Assembly: GCA_947074195.1 (NCBI GenBank)
Contig: CAMTOS010000029.1
Coordinates: 1-32,058 of the forward strand
DNA: 32,058 nucleotides
Reading direction: 5' to 3'
Origin: an uncultured Bacteroides sp.
Lineage (GTDB): Bacteria > Bacteroidota > Bacteroidia > Bacteroidales > Bacteroidaceae
Of the stretch, positions 18,568 through 28,523 are shown piece by piece. Each line of letters starts with the position of its first letter. Position 1 is the stretch's first letter. The notes beneath the pieces are model-generated. The model was not told the origin of the DNA. It did no database searches and worked only from the letters and a program-made list of their open reading frames with translations. A program made the position numbers and the translations under genes.

Positions 18568-19749
18568 TTAAATTTTTCTTGCATTTAGTTTGAAAGAGAA
18601 TTGTTTTCCGCTTCTTATCCATGTCCACTTATGCCAGATAGCTTCGAGCGGTCCAAATCTGTAAATGCCGAGCCACCAGTTGCTAAACACAACCTGTATC
18701 AAAAAGATACATAATCCTACAAAAAGACTTGCTGTACTGCCCAGGTATGGTGCCATATTAAACCCAATTGGCATAAAGATGAGCGCACCAATATAAGATT
18801 GTGTTAAATAATTGGTCAGACTCATTCGCCCATAGCATAAGAGTGGTTTCACAAATTGTTTAAAGTTAATGATATTCCAGTATAATAGTACAAAGGAAGA
18901 GACAAGAACTACTGTAAAAGCAAGTTTTTGCCACATGTCAAGAATAACACCGCCATAATTACCTGTATAAAGTTTAGATAACTGTAACAATGGTGCAAAT
19001 AAAACGGCACTGATTATCAGTGCATTTCTCCACACGGCTTTATTCTTATCAGTTTCTTTGAATATAGACAGACGGCCAAGAACCACACCCATTAGAAACA
19101 GACCGCCAGTCTGGAATAAACGTCCGTTTTCTAAGGCCCAAAGTAATGAAGCCTTTTGGCCGGTCCATAAATTGGTAAGCAGAAAGTCAGAGTTCGTTCC
19201 ATACTGCGCAACATTCTTTATTTCCTGGTATAGTTCACCATTTAACTGTGGATAAAGCGATTTGCCAAGTAGCAAATTCATCCACTCATAAGGTTGAAGC
19301 AGAAAAATGATGGCAAGGATAAATATATATTTTGTCGACCAGTTGCGCGTTAAAAATAAAATAAGACCCATCACAACAAACAGCATCAGTACATCGCCTC
19401 CCGGATAGACCATGGCATTAATTTCCGAGAAAACAATTAATAAAATCAATCGCCATAAAAATCTGTGTCCGAAATCTTTTCCGGCTTTTAGCTGATTATT
19501 CTGCTGAATGAAAAAAGTCAATCCAAATAACAAGGCAAAAATAGCATAGGCCTTTCCGGCAAAGAGCGTAAAGATTGTGTCATGTACTCCGCTGTCTAAA
19601 ATATTTAACCAATTAACCTTTTCATCCGGGAAAACAAAATACATGAAATGCTCCATGCAGTGCACCATCAAAATGGCAAATACGGCAAACCCTCTTAAGG
19701 CATCCACGACTTCAAGTCTTTCTTTGGGTTTGGAAGATGTGTTTCTCAT
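18568..19749 (-). CDS. DUF418 (YeiB-like) multi-pass membrane protein
   Basis: A 393-residue inner-membrane protein with about ten hydrophobic helices. It starts with ERLEVVDALRGFAVFAILMVH, the VDALRGFA element shared by DUF418/YeiB and acyltransferase-3-like membrane proteins. The C-terminal half has GRMSLTNYLTQS at about 308-319 and FGPLEAIWHKWTW at about 367-379, both typical of the DUF418 C-terminal domain (PF04235). The function is not established; transport or acyl-group handling has been proposed for relatives. Next to an esterase gene, a link with acylated sugars is possible but unproven. It lies 152 bases from the regulator gene's stop on the same strand; no exact TAnnTTTG was found in that gap, so its promoter is unclear. 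Confidence 0.88.
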   Translation of the reverse strand: MRNTSSKPKERLEVVDALRGFAVFAILMVHCMEHFMYFVFPDEKVNWLNILDSGVHDTIFTLFAGKAYAIFALLFGLTFFIQQNNQLKAGKDFGHRFLWRLILLIVFSEINAMVYPGGDVLMLFVVMGLILFLTRNWSTKYIFILAIIFLLQPYEWMNLLLGKSLYPQLNGELYQEIKNVAQYGTNSDFLLTNLWTGQKASLLWALENGRLFQTGGLFLMGVVLGRLSIFKETDKNKAVWRNALIISAVLFAPLLQLSKLYTGNYGGVILDMWQKLAFTVVLVSSFVLLYWNIINFKQFVKPLLCYGRMSLTNYLTQSYIGALIFMPIGFNMAPYLGSTASLFVGLCIFLIQVVFSNWWLGIYRFGPLEAIWHKWTWIRSGKQFSFKLNARKI

Positions 19750-19901
19750 AATTTATTCGTGTAAAAGTTGATATTATATTCTTTTGCAAATAAAATTAGT
19801 AATGCAGAATTACTCTGTCAGATATGTTTAAAATAAAAGCACATCTGTTCAAAACCACGCAAATAGTACCTTTAGCTCATGATATTGCGACTGTGCGAAG
19901 G

Positions 19902-22900
19902 CTAATCGAAATATTTACTTGGTAATACACCAAAATGCTTTTTGAATGAAGATGTAAAATGCGAAGGTGAGTTGAAGCCTACCATATCTGCAATAACCGA
20001 TATTTTATATTTGTTTTCTTTCAATAAATCCACCGAGCGATTGAGTTTATAGATTTTGAAGAAATCGTTAGGAGTCTTCCCGGTAAGCGCCTTGATTTTA
20101 TAATATAACTTCGTACGACTGATATTTAGTTGTTGTGATATTTTTATAATGTTGATCTCAGGATTACTCAACTCTGACTCCATCAGATTGTAGAATTCTT
20201 CCATCAACTCCTTATCTATTTCCGACATTTTTTCTGTTTGTTCCTCTTTGACGATCGTCGATTCAGAAAACAGTCGACGCATATTCTCGCGGTTTTGCAA
20301 CAACGATTTAATAGCCGCAATCAGATAGTCGGGATCAAAAGGTTTAACGATATAAGCATCGGCACCGGTAACCAAACCTTCGATCTGGTCATTCACAGTC
20401 GATTTGGCGGTTAACAGAATCAGCGGAATATGGCAGAAAGAAATATTGCTTTTCACCTTATCGCAAAGCTCAAGTCCATTCATGCCATTCATCATGATAT
20501 CAGAGATGATGATGTCTGGTTGTTCCTCTTCCATACAATCATAGCCCGATTGTGCATCAAAAGCAGACACAATCTGATAATCTTTGGCGAGGACAGATTT
20601 AAGATAGCAAATGATCTCATAGTCATCATCAATCAAAAGTATCTTTGGTGTATTCTCTGCATATGCTACTTCAGCCGTGTTAGTTTCGCTCTGCGGTTTT
20701 AGCGTAAGTTCTTTATTTCCATCCAACATCTCGGGATTCTTCTCGTCTTTATAAGCCTCTTCATCCAGTGGGAGAGCAAAGGTGAGGACTGCTCCTGCGA
20801 TTTTGCCGGATTCTTTCTCATCCATCTTGTTCGATGCTTTAATAAAACCATGATGCGTCTCGGTCAGCAACTTCGAGAAATAGAGTCCGATACCTGTACC
20901 TCCAATCTTGCTTACCGGATTTAACTGCGTAAATCTTTCGAAGATCATCTCCTGTTTATCTTCCGGAATTCCCGTTCCGGTATCAGCTACAGATATGGTG
21001 ATATATCTTTTATAAATGACAGCCGATTCTGGAAGACCAAACTCACTAATAATATCATATTTGGTTTCAATCTTTCTTTCAATGATAATTTTGCCTCCTG
21101 CATTCGTAAATTTTAGTGCATTAGACAAGATGTTATACATGATTTTTTCAAGAATATCGATGTCGATCCAGGTGTCAATCGGTTCCTCATCTTTCATGAA
21201 AAGAATTTCAATTCCTTTTTCGCGGGCACCGATAAAAAAGATATCAGCAATTTCCTCAATCAGTTTATCGACATTGATAAAAGATACCGAAAGCGATAAT
21301 TTCTGATGATCTGTCTTGTTGAAATCCATTAGTTGTCCGATCATTCTTAACATTCGGTCGGCGTTTCGTTGCAGAATTAATGGCAGATGATGCTTATCCG
21401 CCATCAAGTTATCATTGCAAATCAGTTTTGCAGCCCCCGAAATAATGGTAAGCGGAGTTCTGAACTCGTGCGACATATTAGCAAAGAAATCCATGTTGCT
21501 TTTATTCATGTTTTCCTGCAATTGCTTTTCGCGCAAAGCCATTTCCACCTCGATCTTCTTGCGATTCTTTTCTTTTACCAGTCGCAAAATGATCCAGCAA
21601 ACCGCAATAAGAATAAGGATATAAATCGTCTTGAACAGTGGTGATAAATACCATGGATATTTTATATAGATGATGAAATCTACCGGAGCAGATGCTCCTT
21701 TAAACGTCTTGGCTCTGATCAGCAACTTGTTTTTACCATAAGGCAGATTGTATAACGGAATGTTAGAGCTGTGCAAATCTTTCCAACCGTTAGTCAGATC
21801 TTTCATCTTGTACTGATAACTGGTTAGTTTGTTATCATCAAAATCGATGTCCGAGATATAAAGATTCAGATTATTCTGGCTTGTCTTTAATGTAACCTTC
21901 GATTTATTCTCTTTTATATCATCCCATTCTTTGATGTCCAATACATTATTATTGTTATCAGCAACGATAAGTCCGAATTCATTCTTCGTGATAACAGAGT
22001 CGTTCAGTGAGAAATCTATAATCTTGATTTTCCTGTTGATCTCGACCAACCCCATGTTATCGGGCAATAAACCAATTTGCGACGATTGTCCCGCCGCATT
22101 GTTTTGATTCGACCAGATAGTGGTGAATTCCTGATCTTTATTATTGTATTTATATAGTATCGAATTGATAATAAACAACATATCATCATTGCGTTTAATG
22201 ATATATCCGACAGCCTTCCCGCTGAATTCATCGAAATAAACAATCTCTTCAGTTTCAGGATCGTATGAAAACAAACCAATATCCGATGTACCAATCCATA
22301 GCTTATTATCACTATCCTCGCAGATAGTCTTTATGTACATCTGATTGTATTTATCAGATAAAGTCACCTTCTTATACTGTTTTGTTTCCGGATCGATAAT
22401 CACCAGCCCGATATCGGTATAAGCCACTGCGATATGACCATTTTTTAGGGTAACCACATTCGACACATGCACTTGCGTAGTACCAGGATTTGTATCGAAG
22501 TCGATAAACGGATTGATGTCTTTACCTTCTGTTTCAGACGGAGCATACTGCAATATAGGATTCATTCCACCTGCCCAGATCCCTCCTTTATGATCGATGG
22601 AAGCAAACATATAGCCCGAAACAAAATTCCCGTTATACGTTTTAGATAACACCGGTTCAGCGTTTCTATCGATTGAAAATTCGTAAACGGTATTGTCTAT
22701 GGAAATCAGGATTTTGTTGTGTTCGGGGAAAACTTTTAATGTATAATACCGGTTTTCGTTGATCGATTTATTTGTCAGCTTCTGTACATCCCAAACATTA
22801 AGCTCTTTACTATCAATATCATAAATCATCAGGTTTATATCATCAATCAATGCATAAATGATTTTACCGGCCATTGACAAATCTTTTATATACTTTCCAT

Positions 22901-23915
22901 TGATATATTCCGAAAGATTGAAGTAAGGATTATTGTTTTTCTGATTAGGCATCAGTTTAATGAAGCCTTTATAATTTGTACCTAACCAGATATACTGATG
23001 ACTGTCTTTAAAGATACATTTGCTATGAAGTGGTTTAGCAACAGGGTTATATTGATAATCTTCATCCAGATCGGTTATCAGTATATCATCTTTAAAGTTA
23101 TAGAAATAATGGACCTGTGGCGTTATAAAAGCAATGGTCTCATCATCTGTTTTCGACGCATATAAGATTTGTTTCACATTTATGCCTGATAAACTGGCAG
23201 GCAAAGCGGTAAAAGCCTTCTCTTTAATACTGAATCTTATCATCTTCGAATCAGAAATGATATAAATATAATTCTGGTCATCGAAGACAGACTGTATGAC
23301 GGGTATCGCAGACTGGTAAGATGCTACAGGCTGATAATTGTTATCATATTGATGTACCGAGTAATCGTTTACTATCCAGAGATTATGATTCTTATCATTG
23401 TAGACTTTAGGTGTATTCGTATTCTCGAATGAAATGACCTTATTGAATATTTTAGTAAAGGCATCCAGCAGAAACAGGCCACGTCTGGTCGTTGCAAATA
23501 CTTCACCGTTTTTGCCTTCAAACATATCGACAATATAATTCCAGTTATCATTGATGGCAAATGAATCAAAATCATTTGATTCAGGATTATATCGGTTTAT
23601 TCCCATTTGGGTACCTATCCACAGATTTCCCGAAGAGTCATTAAGCAGGCAGTTCACTGTAGCCGAATTAATGTTATTTGCTTCCTCACCAGTAAAGAAA
23701 TGGATATAGTTTTCACCGTCATATTTAAATAAACCATCGCCTAAAGTACTGATCCATATATGCCCGGCATTATCTTCGGTAATAGAAGTAATATTTACGT
23801 AAGGATAAAATTCTGATATTTTAGCGTTGGCTTTTCCAAAAATCTGAGAAGTATTAAGGAGGAATAATAAAACAATGCATGTTCTGAATATGGAGTGAAA
23901 TGAAAGTGTGTTCAT
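19902..23915 (-). CDS. Hybrid two-component system regulator (one-protein sensor kinase, receiver and AraC domain)
   Basis: A 1337-residue regulator that joins sensor and transcription factor in one chain. A signal peptide (1-27) leads into a periplasmic beta-propeller with repeats such as GHIWISTLGDGLFKYD near 51 and KLWIGTSDIGLFSYDP near 540, then a Y_Y_Y domain at about 680-745. One membrane helix lies at about 758-780. In the cytoplasm are the histidine kinase with phospho-acceptor H816 in SHEFRTPLT, ATP-binding elements near 928 (NILSNALKFT), 978 (DTGTGIPED) and 1006 (GGTGIGL), the receiver with D1139 in SDIMMNGMNG, and an AraC-type helix-turn-helix at about 1240-1337 (SRTKLYYKIKALTGK, GFNSPSHFTSSFKKHFG). 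Such proteins bind an oligosaccharide outside and switch on a nearby polysaccharide locus. All catalytic residues are present. The likely targets are the SusCD unit and perhaps the divergent lipoprotein or the glycosidase genes. Confidence 0.95.
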   Translation of the reverse strand: MNTLSFHSIFRTCIVLLFLLNTSQIFGKANAKISEFYPYVNITSITEDNAGHIWISTLGDGLFKYDGENYIHFFTGEEANNINSATVNCLLNDSSGNLWIGTQMGINRYNPESNDFDSFAINDNWNYIVDMFEGKNGEVFATTRRGLFLLDAFTKIFNKVISFENTNTPKVYNDKNHNLWIVNDYSVHQYDNNYQPVASYQSAIPVIQSVFDDQNYIYIISDSKMIRFSIKEKAFTALPASLSGINVKQILYASKTDDETIAFITPQVHYFYNFKDDILITDLDEDYQYNPVAKPLHSKCIFKDSHQYIWLGTNYKGFIKLMPNQKNNNPYFNLSEYINGKYIKDLSMAGKIIYALIDDINLMIYDIDSKELNVWDVQKLTNKSINENRYYTLKVFPEHNKILISIDNTVYEFSIDRNAEPVLSKTYNGNFVSGYMFASIDHKGGIWAGGMNPILQYAPSETEGKDINPFIDFDTNPGTTQVHVSNVVTLKNGHIAVAYTDIGLVIIDPETKQYKKVTLSDKYNQMYIKTICEDSDNKLWIGTSDIGLFSYDPETEEIVYFDEFSGKAVGYIIKRNDDMLFIINSILYKYNNKDQEFTTIWSNQNNAAGQSSQIGLLPDNMGLVEINRKIKIIDFSLNDSVITKNEFGLIVADNNNNVLDIKEWDDIKENKSKVTLKTSQNNLNLYISDIDFDDNKLTSYQYKMKDLTNGWKDLHSSNIPLYNLPYGKNKLLIRAKTFKGASAPVDFIIYIKYPWYLSPLFKTIYILILIAVCWIILRLVKEKNRKKIEVEMALREKQLQENMNKSNMDFFANMSHEFRTPLTIISGAAKLICNDNLMADKHHLPLILQRNADRMLRMIGQLMDFNKTDHQKLSLSVSFINVDKLIEEIADIFFIGAREKGIEILFMKDEEPIDTWIDIDILEKIMYNILSNALKFTNAGGKIIIERKIETKYDIISEFGLPESAVIYKRYITISVADTGTGIPEDKQEMIFERFTQLNPVSKIGGTGIGLYFSKLLTETHHGFIKASNKMDEKESGKIAGAVLTFALPLDEEAYKDEKNPEMLDGNKELTLKPQSETNTAEVAYAENTPKILLIDDDYEIICYLKSVLAKDYQIVSAFDAQSGYDCMEEEQPDIIISDIMMNGMNGLELCDKVKSNISFCHIPLILLTAKSTVNDQIEGLVTGADAYIVKPFDPDYLIAAIKSLLQNRENMRRLFSESTIVKEEQTEKMSEIDKELMEEFYNLMESELSNPEINIIKISQQLNISRTKLYYKIKALTGKTPNDFFKIYKLNRSVDLLKENKYKISVIADMVGFNSPSHFTSSFKKHFGVLPSKYFD

Positions 23916-24297
23916 CTGTATTGATATCTTGATATATAGGGCGTAGAATGGTTTTGTTTTAAATTGTCTGACAAGGTAAGGTAAATGAATTAACTGTGCA
24001 AAAGGAAATACGAATAATTGGATGTATTAGAATAATTTCATGTAAACCATTGGAAATTAATACAATCTCCTACATCGAAAACATATAATTCTTTGCTGCA
24101 ATTAATATTCTTAACAATTGCTGCTAATAGACATACAATCATGGATATACTAAACATTACATTGAAGTTTGAAAGGGGTCCCTCAGATAGATTTTTAATA
24201 CTAAAGGATGGTGTGTATAGATGTTGAAATACAAATTAAAATTGCGGAAGTATATTTACATATTAGTATCGTATATGTTGTATTGTGCTTATATTTA

Positions 24298-24320
24298 GGT
24301 ATATACCAATTGTGACAATT
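24298..24320. promoter_or_regulatory. Adjoining palindromes, possible operator
   Basis: GGTATATACC (24298-24307) is a perfect ten-base palindrome and is directly followed by AATTGTGACAATT (24308-24320), a perfect palindrome around one central base. They lie 63 bases upstream of the -7 box of the fimbrillin-like gene, a usual place for an activator or repressor dimer. The binding protein is unknown. Confidence 0.4.
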
Positions 24321-24382
24321 CGGTTTTAAGATACGTTTTGTTATAATCGTTGTTAATTTTAATAGAACATTTAATATATCTC

Positions 24383-24390
24383 TATGTTTG
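24383..24390 (+). promoter_or_regulatory. Probable -7 box of the fimbrillin-like gene
   Basis: TATGTTTG fits TAnnTTTG exactly, 58 bases before the ATG. No clear -33 TTTG was seen at the normal spacing. Confidence 0.45.
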
Positions 24391-24448
24391 ATTTATGAGT
24401 TAATATTTATCAGCCTTATTTGCTAAACTATTTATTTTTTTAATTCTT

Positions 24449-26395
24449 ATGAAAACGCAATTTGTATTGGTGCAACTTTTATTATTAATGTTATTTACAA
24501 CATGTCGGATATCAGACGATTTTGTTCCATTGCATGAAAATCGTGAAGTAAGGTTTTCGTCAACATTCTCAAACTCTGCAGTTTCAAGAGGCTTGCCTGT
24601 TTCATCATCGAATTCACTTTCTGAATTTATTGTTTATGGTTATTATACAGGTAATGGTACGACTAACAACTGGTCTTCTAAAGGCGATACGTCAGAGCCT
24701 AATTTTATGTATGAGCAGGTAGTGACAAATAGTGGTTACAACACCGGTACTGACAATTGGGGATATTCACCTGTGATGTACTGGCCATCTGCTACGGATG
24801 CCAATGTGACTTTTTTCGCCTATACTCCGCAAGCATCTTCTGATAATGGATTAAGTGTGGCAGAAACAACCGGTGGATTGACAATTACCTATACTGCCCC
24901 TACTTCATGTTCAGATCAACCTGATTTAATGATAAGTGTTCCGGTTGTCGATGCTGCATATACTGAAGATGCCATAGCAATTAATATGAAGCATGCATTG
25001 GCTTGTATTGGTTTTAAGGTTAAAGGTAGCGAGGATTATATTGTAGCGATTAACATGCAGAATATTGTTGCATCGGGAACGATGACTTATGATATCGCAA
25101 GTGATAGCATTATCTGGACATTGGATGATACTTCTTCACTAACTTACAATCCTTTGATGAACGATTCAGCGCTGAATTCAAATTATCAATCTGTTATTAC
25201 AGCTGATGGCTATTTAATGCTCCCTCCACAAACGACCGGAGATAATGCCTCAATTGATATAAAGACATATACAGGATTGAGCAAAGGATATAACATCTCA
25301 GGACAAGTATGGAAAGCAGGTGATAAAATAGAATATTATGCTGATTTGACTTCTGATTTATCGGATATTACGATTAATATTATTGAAAATGGTTTTGTAT
25401 CTGCCTATTGGCGATACAATGAAACTGGTGAACGGATCATCAGAATGTATAATGATGGTGACTGGAGGGCAACTCTTTATGCTGTAGGTGATGGGTGGGA
25501 TACATCAGACATTTTTCTTGACTATCTTCCATCAAGTTATAATTCTACTCCGGGTAGTTTAATATATTCCAGTATCGCACAGTTAACAAGTACAGAAACT
25601 GAGTTAACCGGTACTGGTAATATTGCTTTCAGAATAGGACTTGCATCTGATGCGACACTCTCTTCGAGTAATTCTTCTCCGCGATTTGCCGTTGTTTTAG
25701 TGGAATATGATGATTTGTCGAAAAATCATCTGATATTTCTTCGTCAGGGAGAAGCTCCTGCAACGGTTAGTGGTTATTATATGTTTGCTACTTATAATAT
25801 CAGCTCAACTGAATCATCGACCAGCGGGATATATGAATTTGTAGATTATCCATCAATTGGAGGTGGTAAAAAACAATGGAGTTCTGATGCTACAGTTTAC
25901 GCAAGCTCATCGAGTAGTTCGACTACAAGCGTTGATACAGATACTATAGCCAATATATGTCCTTCCGGTTATGAGATACCTTCATACAGTGCTTTCTATT
26001 ATGCAGCAGAGAATGGCAATTATATAGGTGGAATGATTGCTGACGGATATTATGATCGCTTACTTCTGACTTCAGTAACATTAAACGGAGTTGGTCCCTA
26101 TTATATCGGTGGAAGTTCGACTACAACGGCTTACAGTGGCGGATTATTTTATAATATTAATACTTATGCTTCAGTTTTCTTTCCATATGCAGGCTATCTT
26201 CCTGTAGGCTCATCGGCTTCTTTAACCGGCCAAAGAGGATATTACTGGGGAACAAATGAAGATAGTAGTTATGGTATTTCTTTATCAATGCAATTTGAAA
26301 ATTCCGATACAATTCCAAGACAAATTAGTTTGTCTCCCGGACAGTGGAATAGCAAATATTATGGATTCTCAATCAGACCGATCACATCTGAATAA
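24449..26395 (+). CDS. Fimbrillin-like lipoprotein with C-terminal FISUMP-like domain
   Basis: A 648-residue lipoprotein. The signal ends in LFTTC, giving lipidated C19, followed by RISDDF, whose serine-acidic run resembles the Bacteroidota surface-export signal. Residues about 35-300 look like a fimbrillin-type (Mfa-like) beta-rich domain, with FIVYGYYTGN and a Ser/Thr-rich composition. A second beta-rich part holds RFAVVLVEYDD and HLIFLRQGEAPA, a phrase common in fimbrillin family proteins. The C-terminus resembles the major paralogous (FISUMP) domain: ICPSGYEIPS with C504, YYWGTNE with W600, and YYGFSIRPI at the end. The gene is alone on its strand between the divergent regulator and the convergent SusCD unit. 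It may be a surface adhesin or a stand-in for the missing glycan-binding lipoprotein of this locus. No pilus assembly partners are nearby. It is somewhat richer in A and T than the enzyme genes. Confidence 0.8.
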   Translation: MKTQFVLVQLLLLMLFTTCRISDDFVPLHENREVRFSSTFSNSAVSRGLPVSSSNSLSEFIVYGYYTGNGTTNNWSSKGDTSEPNFMYEQVVTNSGYNTGTDNWGYSPVMYWPSATDANVTFFAYTPQASSDNGLSVAETTGGLTITYTAPTSCSDQPDLMISVPVVDAAYTEDAIAINMKHALACIGFKVKGSEDYIVAINMQNIVASGTMTYDIASDSIIWTLDDTSSLTYNPLMNDSALNSNYQSVITADGYLMLPPQTTGDNASIDIKTYTGLSKGYNISGQVWKAGDKIEYYADLTSDLSDITINIIENGFVSAYWRYNETGERIIRMYNDGDWRATLYAVGDGWDTSDIFLDYLPSSYNSTPGSLIYSSIAQLTSTETELTGTGNIAFRIGLASDATLSSSNSSPRFAVVLVEYDDLSKNHLIFLRQGEAPATVSGYYMFATYNISSTESSTSGIYEFVDYPSIGGGKKQWSSDATVYASSSSSSTTSVDTDTIANICPSGYEIPSYSAFYYAAENGNYIGGMIADGYYDRLLLTSVTLNGVGPYYIGGSSTTTAYSGGLFYNINTYASVFFPYAGYLPVGSSASLTGQRGYYWGTNEDSSYGISLSMQFENSDTIPRQISLSPGQWNSKYYGFSIRPITSE

Positions 26396-26401
26396 CCAAA
26401 A

Positions 26402-26433
26402 GAAAGGCCATCTGAACAATCAGACAGCCTTTC
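26402..26433 (-). terminator. Intrinsic terminator after SusCD
   Basis: GAAAGGC (26402-26408) pairs with GCCTTTC (26427-26433), with an inner TCTGA/TCAGA stem and an ACAA loop. Read on the minus strand the stem ends in TTTC and runs on into TTTTGG, so it should stop the SusD transcript 42 bases after its stop codon. On the plus strand there is no T run, so it is a poor terminator for the fimbrillin-like gene, although it starts seven bases after that stop. Confidence 0.75.
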
Positions 26434-26475
26434 GAAATCCAGAAGCTATAAAAAATGCATGAATTAAAAAAACAC

Positions 26476-28509
26476 TTATTTCACTGTAACATCACAAGGT
26501 TGATTACTTTCAAGTGTCCATCCCGGATTCTGATAAATCGGAGATTCGGATGGCGTTTGTTCATCGGGCGAACTTACCATGAAATGATTGATTGCAATCG
26601 GGTCAAGGTAGTGAGCCGGAGCGAAGAATAAGCCTTGATAGTAGTTATTATTATTTTCAGTCACCTGATATGGGCGAAGATATTCGCTGAGTCCTTTTGG
26701 TGATAAACCGTTTTTGCCTTCATAATAGTCAGCCATTTCTTCTCCCCATATTTTACAACCTTCAATCTGGAAGCCATTGAGCTGATCCATAGCTCTCCAG
26801 CGTAGCAAGTCGTCCATACGGCGGCCTTCACCAATAAATTCGCAACGGCGTTCGCGGCGGATATTGAAGAGAGTCGCATCGATTAAACCACCCTGAGAAT
26901 AAGCACCCCAGTCTGTCTCTGCCTCGATAGCCATATTGGTTGCCGCAATAGTCTTATTGAAATCTTCGTCAACACCGGCACGGCGACGAATTTGTCTCCA
27001 GTAATCCTGCGCTTTGCTATCGAGCGAATTATTCTTCACATAGCAAGCCTCAAGATAAATCAGGTAAGCTTCGGTAGCACGGAAGATGACATAAGCTGTC
27101 GCATCATTACCCATGTTAGAGCCCTGATAAGCATCCAGCGAATAACCTTTACCGTGAATATATCCGGTAGATGAAGCTACTTTGCCATCGGTACTTTCCA
27201 GGTTAGGGAAGTTAGGAAAGTAAGTTAACTCTGGTGTACCTGTTACTTTCTGTACTTCGTTAGGCGCTTTCATAAACAAGTTCCAGCGACCATCGCGACC
27301 TACTTTAGTTTTGCCTACCAACCCGTCTCCTTCGTAACCACTGCCAGTGGCATAGATAGGTAAACCGTTGGCCATCAGGAAGCTCTTTTCAAATTGCTTG
27401 GTATAACCAATTGTACCTCCACCAGGCAGATAATGATTCCACCAGTGTGTCTGTACACCATCTTTATACATACGAACCATCAGCACTTCGTTAACACCTG
27501 TCGGGTCAGTCGATGCAAACATATCGTAATAAGGATTGCCTGTATAGCCAAAACCTTCGGCAATTACACCTGTATTATTGGCTAGTTGTACATTATCTGC
27601 AACAGCTGCTGCCGCTTCCATGGCTTGTGTCAGGAAGAAATCGATTTCATTATCGATGCTGCCACTCGGGAACTGATAGTTTTGACCATAATCCTTAGTA
27701 GCCCCCGGCCATCCCGGACCGTTTGGCACAAATGCAGTGCCTTTATGATATCTTTCCCATGTACCTTCGTAAAGTGCCACGCGAGCTTTCAGCAACTGAG
27801 CAGCCTTTTTAGTGATGCGTACTTTACCACCATCGGGTGCATTTTCAGAAAGTAAATCTATTGCTCTGTCAAGATCTTCAAGAATGAAACGGGCCACCTC
27901 ATTACGCGGACGTCTTTTAGATACTTCCACCAATGCCGCCATATTATCGGGCTGAACTTCGGTAATGATAGGGAAGTCACCCAGTTTGCGCAGGCGGAAG
28001 AAGTATTCGTGCGCTCTTAGGAAATAGCCTTCGCCGATGTAATGCTTTACATGCGATTCTGTGCCCGAAATTTCGCCTTTTTCGTAGCGTGGCACTACAT
28101 TGTTCAGGTAGAAATTCAGTGCGTAGATATTGTAGAAATGCCACTTGCCACCGCTTGCACCAACTTTCCACGACCCATCCATTGTGCCTGGAAGGAAACG
28201 ATTACTCGATCCGCCTTTGTTGGTTTCATTATCAGTGCTGGTGTCATCACGGAAAGGTGATTCGCCGCCACTACCCAAATGGCTGGGTAATTGTCCGCCT
28301 TTATCGTCGCTATCTTTATTATAGTTGTTGTAATCGGCATAATACTTAGTAATATAGGCTCCCAACTGATCTGAAGTTTTCAGATATTCTTCGGGTGAGA
28401 TATTCGATGGAGGGGTAATGTCCAGATAATCGTTACAACCTACGGTAAGCGTAGTCAGGGAAATTCCCAAAATAAGATTCTTCAGTATTTTTGAATATGT
28501 TGTTTTCAT
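26476..28509 (-). CDS. SusD/RagB-family nutrient-binding outer-membrane lipoprotein
   Basis: A 677-residue surface lipoprotein that forms the lid of a SusC channel and captures glycan or peptide. The signal ends in TVGC with lipidated C25, followed by NDYLDITPP, the usual SusD start. The mostly helical TPR-like core includes YFLRAHEYFFRLRKLGDFPIITE near 155-178, a family signature, and RRERRCEFIGEGRRMDDLLRWR at about 562-583 near the C-terminus. It lies 14 bases after susC and shares its transcript. The ligand cannot be read from the sequence. No SusE/F-like gene follows; transcription stops at the stem after the gene. Confidence 0.95.
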   Translation of the reverse strand: MKTTYSKILKNLILGISLTTLTVGCNDYLDITPPSNISPEEYLKTSDQLGAYITKYYADYNNYNKDSDDKGGQLPSHLGSGGESPFRDDTSTDNETNKGGSSNRFLPGTMDGSWKVGASGGKWHFYNIYALNFYLNNVVPRYEKGEISGTESHVKHYIGEGYFLRAHEYFFRLRKLGDFPIITEVQPDNMAALVEVSKRRPRNEVARFILEDLDRAIDLLSENAPDGGKVRITKKAAQLLKARVALYEGTWERYHKGTAFVPNGPGWPGATKDYGQNYQFPSGSIDNEIDFFLTQAMEAAAAVADNVQLANNTGVIAEGFGYTGNPYYDMFASTDPTGVNEVLMVRMYKDGVQTHWWNHYLPGGGTIGYTKQFEKSFLMANGLPIYATGSGYEGDGLVGKTKVGRDGRWNLFMKAPNEVQKVTGTPELTYFPNFPNLESTDGKVASSTGYIHGKGYSLDAYQGSNMGNDATAYVIFRATEAYLIYLEACYVKNNSLDSKAQDYWRQIRRRAGVDEDFNKTIAATNMAIEAETDWGAYSQGGLIDATLFNIRRERRCEFIGEGRRMDDLLRWRAMDQLNGFQIEGCKIWGEEMADYYEGKNGLSPKGLSEYLRPYQVTENNNNYYQGLFFAPAHYLDPIAINHFMVSSPDEQTPSESPIYQNPGWTLESNQPCDVTVK

Positions 28510-28523
28510 TGATATTATTGTTT

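Larger units (their letters stand above)
23916..24448. other. Non-coding divergent region between regulator and fimbrillin-like genes
   Basis: No gene was found in these 533 AT-rich bases. They should hold the promoters of both divergent genes. Visible elements are two adjoining palindromes (24298-24320) and a -7 box for the plus-strand gene (24383-24390). No exact -7 box was found for the regulator gene. No structured RNA was recognised. Confidence 0.65.

Noticed and set aside
18506..18628. Upstream start for the esterase overlapping DUF418
   Set aside because: The added 41 residues precede a complete signal peptide and overlap the neighbouring gene by 61 bases.
26402..26433. Stem as a terminator for the plus-strand fimbrillin-like gene
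   Set aside because: No T run follows on that strand; the T-rich tail fits only the minus-strand SusD transcript.
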